Source of the DNA: Methylococcaceae bacterium
GTDB lineage: Bacteria; Pseudomonadota; Gammaproteobacteria; Methylococcales; Methylomonadaceae
Direction: 5' to 3'
Length of the DNA stretch: 12,004 nucleotides
NCBI GenBank assembly: GCA_013140465.1
Contig: JABFST010000320.1
Span: forward strand, 1 to 12,004
In this document: positions 1-4,266 of the stretch, in pieces
How the letters are laid out: the number at the start of each line of letters is the position of its first letter
How positions within the stretch are numbered: the first letter of the stretch is position 1
The notes under the pieces: model-generated
Told to the model about the DNA's origin: nothing
The model's database searches: none
What the model saw: the letters and a program-made list of their open reading frames with translations, nothing else
Made by a program: the position numbers and the translations under genes

Positions 1-150
1 GCTGCCGATGCCAATGATTATTTGATCTACAACAACGAAACCGGGGCTTTGTATTACGACAATAACGGCAATGCTAGCGGCGGTGTCACCCAAATTGCGC
101 TGTTAGGCACACAACTGGGTTTGACCCACGCCGATTTTTTTGTCATCTGA
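1..150 (+). CDS. C-terminal end of an RTX-type secreted protein (partial)
   Basis: Only the last 49 codons are present; the reading frame is open from base 1 and stops at the TGA at 148-150. The translation has the ending typical of large RTX calcium-binding proteins: an aspartate/asparagine-rich NDYLIYNNETGALYYD stretch, then a short glycine/asparagine turn, a hydrophobic segment, and a final LTHADFFVI. In this family the extreme C-terminus is the uncleaved signal for type I secretion (ABC transporter, membrane fusion protein, TolC), and upstream GGxGxD nonapeptides bind calcium outside the cell. Those nonapeptides and any enzymatic or adhesive domain lie outside the window, so the activity cannot be stated. 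The family call rests on this short tail alone. Confidence 0.75.
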   Translation, partial: AADANDYLIYNNETGALYYDNNGNASGGVTQIALLGTQLGLTHADFFVI

Positions 151-156
151 CCCTTA

Positions 157-187
157 GCCGCCCACTTAAGCACCGCGAGTGGGCGGC
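157..187 (+). terminator. Stem-loop just after the RTX gene
   Basis: A perfect 10-bp stem (GCCGCCCACT and AGTGGGCGGC) with an 11-base loop begins 6 bases after the RTX stop codon. It is GC-rich and well placed to end that transcript. There is no T-run after the stem, so it may act as an mRNA 3' stabiliser or need Rho rather than being a classical intrinsic terminator. Confidence 0.5.
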
Positions 188-215
188 GTATCTAGCCCCT
201 TGTAGTTTGCCCTAT

Positions 216-253
216 GTGGGAGAGGCCTTAGCCTCTCCCACTTAATACTTTCA
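216..253. repeat. Hairpin repeat, copy A (GTGGGAGAGGC type)
   Basis: A perfect 11-bp stem (GTGGGAGAGGC and GCCTCTCCCAC, 216-226 and 231-241) closes a 4-base loop and is followed by AATACTTTCA at 244-253. The same layout recurs at 4009-4051, with the AATACTTTCA tag one base further from the stem. Two matching hairpin-plus-tag copies in separate intergenic regions indicate a dispersed repeat family rather than a gene-specific terminator. There is no T-run after the stem. Confidence 0.6.
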
Positions 254-481
254 AAGCTTCTGACCTGACCTACCCCTAGAGAGCAAGGTCTTTGCACACC
301 TAGGTCAGAACGGCAACCGAACTTAACGCACACTGACACAGTTAAGTAACCTAGCTAAGATAACATCAGCCTATACAGGCGAAACAAAATCGCCCTGAGT
401 ACCCACAAGCGGGTGTCGTAAAAGCCCAACCGTAGGCTAGTTTAGCGTAGCTTAACCCAGCAAAATCAGTTGTTATGCTAA
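254..481. other. Gene-free stretch with several small inverted repeats
   Basis: I see no gene here. There are short inverted pairs: CTGACCTA (265-272) with TAGGTCAG (301-308), ACTTAAC (321-327) with GTTAAGT (341-347), and GCCT/AGGC (369-380). These could be protein-binding half-sites or decayed repeat palindromes. No promoter, tRNA or riboswitch is recognisable. Confidence 0.4.
431..461. repeat. Degenerate CGTAGG-type intergenic repeat
   Basis: This stretch begins CGTAGGCTAG and ends CTTAACCCAGC, with GCGTAG in between. It resembles, imperfectly, a palindromic intergenic repeat (CGTAGG...GGGTTA...TAACCCAA) that I remember from many proteobacterial and cyanobacterial genomes. The inverted arms are only partly complementary, so it looks like a decayed copy. 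CGTAGGCTA recurs at 3871-3879, after glgP. Confidence 0.35.
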
Positions 482-508
482 AGAGACTGTGAAAGTATTT
501 CAAATACT
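482..508. repeat. Inverted fragment of the array repeat, with a small hairpin
   Basis: AGAGACTGTGAAAG at 482-495 is the exact reverse complement of 592-605, inside the first tandem unit. It overlaps a small hairpin, AGTATTT/AAATACT around one C (494-508). Read on the minus strand this is AAATACTTTCACAGTCTCT, which joins the AATACTTTCA tag of the hairpin repeats (244 and 4042) to the TTTCACAGTCTCT of the tandem units. It therefore looks like a reversed partial member of the same family. Confidence 0.5.
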
Positions 509-516
509 CACAAATT

Positions 517-680
517 CGTAAACCCTTGTTTTAATTAGAGACTGGAGTGAAAAACATGTTTTTCACTCCAATGAGCAAGTTTACGTTAATGCTTTCACAG
601 TCTCTAAAGCTTTGTAACGTTTCATGAGTGGCAGGATAAAGACCTGCGAGGTTTATAAAACCTCGCAGGTCTGCCGCTTT
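517..680. repeat. 164-bp unit, copy 1
   Basis: Arm a is CGTAAAC (517-523) and a' is GTTTACG (579-585). This differs from the other copies on both sides, so pairing is kept. Arm b is 535-544 and b' 598-607, a perfect 10-bp match. The perfect 26-bp palindrome is 544-569. The long hairpin is 640-672 (15-bp arms, 3-base loop). Confidence 0.85.
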
Positions 681-843
681 CGTAAGCCTTTGTTTTAGTT
701 AGAGACTGGAGTGAAAAACATGTTTTTCACTCCAATGAGCAAGCTTACGTTAATGCTTTCACAGTCTCTAAAGCTTTGTAACGTTTCATGAATGGCAGGA
801 TACAGACCTGCGAGGTTATAAAACCTCGCAGGTCTGCCGCTTT
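681..843. repeat. 164-bp unit, copy 2 (one base shorter)
   Basis: Arm a CGTAAGC 681-687 with a' GCTTACG 743-749; arm b 699-708 with b' 762-771; perfect 26-bp palindrome 708-733; long hairpin 804-835. One T is missing near the loop of the long hairpin, which accounts for the 163-bp length and shortens its arms to 14 bp. Confidence 0.85.
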
Positions 844-1007
844 CGTAAGCCTTTATTTTAGTTAGAGACTGGAGTGAAAAACATGTTTTTCACTCCGATG
901 AGCAAGCTTACGTTAATGCTTTCACAGTCTCTAAAGCTTTGTAACGTTTCATGAATGGCAGGATAAAGACCTGCGAGGTTTATAAAACCTCGCAGGTCTA
1001 CCGCTTT
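844..1007. repeat. 164-bp unit, copy 3
   Basis: Arm a 844-850 with a' 906-912; arm b 862-871 with b' 924-933; perfect 26-bp palindrome 871-896; long hairpin 967-999 with 15-bp arms. It differs from copy 2 at only a few bases, mostly outside the paired arms. Confidence 0.85.
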
Positions 1008-1171
1008 CGTAAGCCCCTGTTTTAGTTAGGGACTGGAGTGAAAAAACACGTTTTTTCCCGCCGATAAGCAAGCTTACGTTAATGCTTTCACAGTCATTAA
1101 AGCTTTGTAACGTTTCATGAATGGCAGGATAAAGACCTGCGAGGTTTATAAAACCTCGCAGGTCTACCGCT
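1008..1171. repeat. 164-bp unit, copy 4 (diverged)
   Basis: Arm a 1008-1014 still matches a' 1072-1078 exactly, and the long hairpin 1133-1165 is intact. The central palindrome (1035-1062) is lengthened to 28 bp with two mismatched positions. Arms b and b' (1026-1035, 1091-1100) have two mismatches. The similarity stops at about 1171, where the CGTAAG start of a fifth unit is absent. Confidence 0.8.
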
Positions 1172-1341
1172 AATGCCTAAAATTCATGAGACCTACACCC
1201 CTACTTTAGCACCTTGCCGTAACGGCAATAAATACAACAACGTCTAACCGCTTAACTGCGGACAGTAACCCTAACATACGAACACCCCCACATACCAACC
1301 CTTAAGCTTACGCCATCACCGTCACTAAACAGGACAAAACC
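1172..1341. other. Leader region upstream of glgP
   Basis: This is AC-rich sequence with a small perfect hairpin, TTGCCG/CGGCAA, at 1214-1228. The array's a' motif GCTTACG occurs once more at 1306-1312. A likely ribosome-binding site AGGA lies at 1331-1334, 7 bases before the glgP ATG. I could not identify a convincing sigma-70 promoter for glgP here. Confidence 0.4.
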
Positions 1342-3843
1342 ATGCCCGCGCGCCATTTTGTGTTAAGCCAACCCAAAACCACCATCACCCAATTGCCCGA
1401 AAAGGGGATGCAAAAACAAGATATTATCGATGACTTTAAAGAATATTATGTGCATTTGTTAGGCCGTGACGAAGGATGCCGCTCACCTTTTTATGCAGGT
1501 GAAGCCCTGTCCTTAGCGATCAGGGACCGCCTGATGGAACGCTGGATGGCAACCCACCAAACTTATAAAAACAACGATTGTCGGCGCGGCTATTATTTGT
1601 CTATGGAATTTTTAATGGGCCGCACCTTAAGCAATGCCATGCTCAATTTGGGCGTTACCGATACCGCCACGCAAGCCATGTATGACCTCGGCTTAGAAAT
1701 TGAAGAACTGATCAGCAGCGAACACGACGCGGGTTTGGGCAATGGCGGCTTAGGGCGGCTGGCAGCTTGTTTTATCGACAGTTGCGCCACGTTGCAATTG
1801 CCCGTGATAGGTTACGGCTTGCGCTATGAATACGGCATGTTTACGCAAACCATCGTCAATGGCGAACAAGTCGAAAAACCCGACCACTGGCTGCGCCACG
1901 GCAATGTCTGGGAAATTGAACGCTTGGAATATTCGCACTGCATTAAGTTTGGTGGGCATACCGAAGTGCAAACCGACGAAAAAGGCTGGCAACGCCATTG
2001 CTGGATAGACACCCACAATGTGCTGGCAGTGCCGTTTGACACTCCCATCCCGGGCTATAAAAACAACACCGTCAACACCTTGCGTTTGTGGAAAGCCGTG
2101 GCGACCGAAGAATTTAACTTCGATGAGTTTAATGCCGGGGATTACGCCGAAGCGGTAGCGGCAAAAATTACTGCCGAAAACATCACAATGGTGCTATATC
2201 CCAACGATGCCAACGAAAATGGCAAAGAGCTACGCCTACGCCAGCAATATTTCTTGGCTTCGGCGAGCCTACAAGATGTGCTGGCACGCTGGAGCAGCGT
2301 GCACGGTCATGATTTTAGCCAATTTGCCGCCCAGAATTGTTTTCAGCTGAATGACACCCATCCTAGCATTGCCATTGCCGAACTGATGCGCTTGTTGATG
2401 GACTGCCACGAACTAAGCTGGGACGCAGCGTGGCTCATCACCCAACAAACAATGGCCTACACCAACCACACCTTATTGCCCGAAGCCTTAGAGAAATGGC
2501 CTGTTAGTCTGATGCAACGCTTATTGCCGCGCCTGATGGAGATTATTTTTGAAATTAACGCCCGCTTTTTGCTGGAAGTGGCGATGCGCTGGCCCGGCGA
2601 CAATGCCCAATTGCGGCGCATGTCGATTATTGAAGAGGGCGGACAACAGCACGTTAGAATGGCGCATCTTGCGCTAGTCGGCTGTTTTTCGGTCAACGGC
2701 GTTGCGCAACTGCACTCGCAGCTATTACAACAAGGCTTGTTTAAAGACTTTTATACCCTGTGGCCCAACAAGTTCAACAATAAAACCAATGGCGTAACGC
2801 CTAGGCGTTGGCTGGCCTCGTGCAACCCCGAATTGGCGGCCTTGATTACCGACACCATCGGCGCGGGCTGGATTACCGATTTGGATGAATTAAAAAAACT
2901 GGCGCCTTATGCCGAAAACGCCGAGTTCCGGCAACACTGGCGTGCGATCAAACAAGCCGCAAAACAGCGGTTAATAGACTATAAAAAACAAAAACACGCC
3001 CAGCTGAATTTAGGCGTCGATGCGATTTTTGACGTGCAGGTCAAACGTATCCACGAATACAAACGCCAGTTACTGAATGTGCTGCACGTCATCCATCTCT
3101 ACAACCTGATTAAAAAAGGCGATGCCAACCGCGTGCCGCGTTGCGTGCTGATAGGCGGCAAAGCTGCGCCAGGTTATCGGATGGCGAAAAAAACCATCAA
3201 GTTAATCAACAATGTTTCGCAAATCATCAACGCCGACCCCGATACCAACAACAAGTTATCTTTGCTGTTTTTGCCAGATTACCGCGTGTCGGCAATGGAA
3301 AAAATCTGCCCCGGCGCGGATTTGTCCGAACAAATCTCCACTGCGGGCAAAGAAGCTTCGGGTACAGGCAATATGAAGCTGATGATGAACGGCGCGATCA
3401 CCATAGGCACGTTAGACGGCGCGAACATTGAAATTCGCGAAGAAGTGGGCGATGACAATTTCTTTTTGTTTGGCCTCACTGAAACCCAGATAGAAGCCCA
3501 GCGCGGGCATTACGATCCGGCTGCCATCATCAGCCAAGACCACGATTTGCAACAAGTGTTGGCGCTATTGGAATCGGGGCATTTCAACCCGCTAGAACCC
3601 GGGCTGTTTGATGATTTGCTCAACTCGATCAAAAGCCCGCATGACCCGTGGATGACGGTTGCCGATTTTAGAAGCTTTGTCGATGCCCAACTCCGCGTCG
3701 AAGAAGCCTACCGTGACCACGAACGCTGGACAAAAATGAGCATCTTAAACTGCGCACATAGCGGCAAGTTTTCCACCGACCGCACCATACGCGAATATAA
3801 CCGCGATATTTGGCGGTTGACACCGCAAAACGTGGTTAAGTGA
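1342..3843 (+). CDS. glgP: Glycogen/maltodextrin phosphorylase
   Basis: A cytoplasmic, pyridoxal-phosphate enzyme that releases glucose-1-phosphate from the non-reducing ends of alpha-1,4-glucans, the main step of glycogen breakdown. The 833-residue protein spans the whole family (E. coli GlgP is about 815). Visible landmarks are the GLGNGGLGRLAACFIDS segment, NDTHPSIAIAELMR (His near 340), YTNHTLLPEALEKWP (His near 376), FNNKTNGVTPRRWL, VKRIHEYKRQLLN (Lys568, Arg569 and Lys574, at the same numbers as the phosphate-binding residues of rabbit muscle phosphorylase), and the PLP-lysine signature EASGTGNMK with Lys679. All key residues are present. The start at 1342 has an AGGA 7 bases upstream. 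About 20 residues precede the conserved core, so Met23 is a possible alternative start. No other glycogen gene adjoins it. Specificity for glycogen or maltodextrin cannot be decided from sequence alone. Confidence 0.95.
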   Translation: MPARHFVLSQPKTTITQLPEKGMQKQDIIDDFKEYYVHLLGRDEGCRSPFYAGEALSLAIRDRLMERWMATHQTYKNNDCRRGYYLSMEFLMGRTLSNAMLNLGVTDTATQAMYDLGLEIEELISSEHDAGLGNGGLGRLAACFIDSCATLQLPVIGYGLRYEYGMFTQTIVNGEQVEKPDHWLRHGNVWEIERLEYSHCIKFGGHTEVQTDEKGWQRHCWIDTHNVLAVPFDTPIPGYKNNTVNTLRLWKAVATEEFNFDEFNAGDYAEAVAAKITAENITMVLYPNDANENGKELRLRQQYFLASASLQDVLARWSSVHGHDFSQFAAQNCFQLNDTHPSIAIAELMRLLMDCHELSWDAAWLITQQTMAYTNHTLLPEALEKWPVSLMQRLLPRLMEIIFEINARFLLEVAMRWPGDNAQLRRMSIIEEGGQQHVRMAHLALVGCFSVNGVAQLHSQLLQQGLFKDFYTLWPNKFNNKTNGVTPRRWLASCNPELAALITDTIGAGWITDLDELKKLAPYAENAEFRQHWRAIKQAAKQRLIDYKKQKHAQLNLGVDAIFDVQVKRIHEYKRQLLNVLHVIHLYNLIKKGDANRVPRCVLIGGKAAPGYRMAKKTIKLINNVSQIINADPDTNNKLSLLFLPDYRVSAMEKICPGADLSEQISTAGKEASGTGNMKLMMNGAITIGTLDGANIEIREEVGDDNFFLFGLTETQIEAQRGHYDPAAIISQDHDLQQVLALLESGHFNPLEPGLFDDLLNSIKSPHDPWMTVADFRSFVDAQLRVEEAYRDHERWTKMSILNCAHSGKFSTDRTIREYNRDIWRLTPQNVVK

Positions 3844-3870
3844 GCCTGAAGAGCTTAATTGCAAATCATC

Positions 3871-3918
3871 CGTAGGCTACGCGAAACTCCCCCTCCCTCA
3901 GGAGGGTAGGGTGAGGGG
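3871..3918. repeat. Intergenic repeat remnants after glgP
   Basis: CGTAGGCTA at 3871-3879 repeats the motif at 431. It is followed by a hairpin, CCCTCC/GGAGGG around CTCA (3891-3906), and then a G-rich tail. The CCCTCCCTCAGGAGGG core resembles intergenic palindromes I recall from many bacterial genomes. The stem could end the glgP transcript, but no T-run follows, so I do not call it an intrinsic terminator. Confidence 0.35.
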
Positions 3919-4008
3919 ATTTAATGTCGCTTTACTTCCTGCGTTCTCTATATTATGAAAAACACTCTCCCAAAGCTAACTTTCTTTTTTAAGTTATTGA
4001 TTTTAAAG

Positions 4009-4051
4009 TTTTGTGGGAGAGGCTAAAACCTCTCCCACAAAAATACTTTCA
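4009..4051. repeat. Hairpin repeat, copy B (GTGGGAGAGG type)
   Basis: GTGGGAGAGG (4013-4022) and CCTCTCCCAC (4029-4038) form a 10-bp stem. Flanking TTTT (4009-4012) and AAAA (4039-4042) extend it to 14 bp, around a 6-base loop. The tag AATACTTTCA (4042-4051) follows, then CACTCTCT, close to the TTTCACAGTCTCT of the tandem array. This is the second copy of the element at 216-253. An extra CTCTCCCA at 3965-3972 could pair with 4014-4021 instead of the local arm. Confidence 0.6.
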
Positions 4052-4097
4052 CACTCTCTTGTGCATAACCAGACTTATCCATTGGGCGTTTTAAGGT

Positions 4098-4127
4098 TTG
4101 ATTCAGCTTAGCCTGATAGCCTATAAA
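4098..4127 (+). promoter_or_regulatory. Possible sigma-70 promoter for the Ig-repeat gene
   Basis: TTGATT (4098-4103) and TATAAA (4122-4127) are separated by 18 bases. They match 4 and 5 of the 6 consensus bases. Transcription from here would give a leader of about 130 bases before the ATG at 4267. An inverted pair GTAAGC (4143-4148) and GCTTAC (4162-4167) lies early in that leader and could be an operator or a hairpin. This is a pattern match only. Confidence 0.4.
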
Positions 4128-4266
4128 TGCTGTTCATTTAGTGTAAGCAATAATAGTCATGGCTTACGGACTTTGAAAGCCCCAGTTTGTACCAGCCATT
4201 ATTACAACCCATCTTGTTGATGTGTCAGGTACTGCCTAATACTAAACCATTGGAGACCCCCTATCG

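Larger units (their letters stand above)
517..1171. repeat. Tandem array: four copies of a 164-bp palindromic unit
   Basis: Four head-to-tail units start at 517, 681, 844 and 1008 (periods 164, 163 and 164). Each unit has, in order: arm a (CGTAAGC), arm b (TTAGAGACTG), a palindrome, arm a' (GCTTACG), arm b' (CAGTCTCTAA), a spacer with AAAGCTTTGTAACGTTTCATGA, then a long hairpin with arms AGACCTGCGAGGTTT and AAACCTCGCAGGTCT. The a/a' and b/b' pairs interleave instead of nesting. The first three copies differ by only a few percent; the fourth is clearly more diverged. There is no coding frame of useful length, no transposase, and no short direct repeat with unique spacers as in CRISPR. The function is unknown. 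It could be a tandemly amplified non-autonomous repeat, a REP/BIME-like array or a structured RNA. Confidence 0.9.

Noticed and set aside
517..1171. CRISPR array
   Set aside because: The repeated unit is about 164 bp and almost the whole period is conserved. There are no short repeats separated by unique spacers and no cas gene in the window.
517..1171. Insertion sequence or complete MITE insertion
   Set aside because: No transposase frame exists, and I could not find convincing terminal inverted repeats with a target duplication around the array. A non-autonomous origin is possible but unproven.
4128..4266. Riboswitch in the long leader of the Ig-repeat gene
   Set aside because: Apart from one 6-bp inverted pair and a GTACC/GGTAC pair, I saw no conserved core of a known class, including cyclic di-GMP types.
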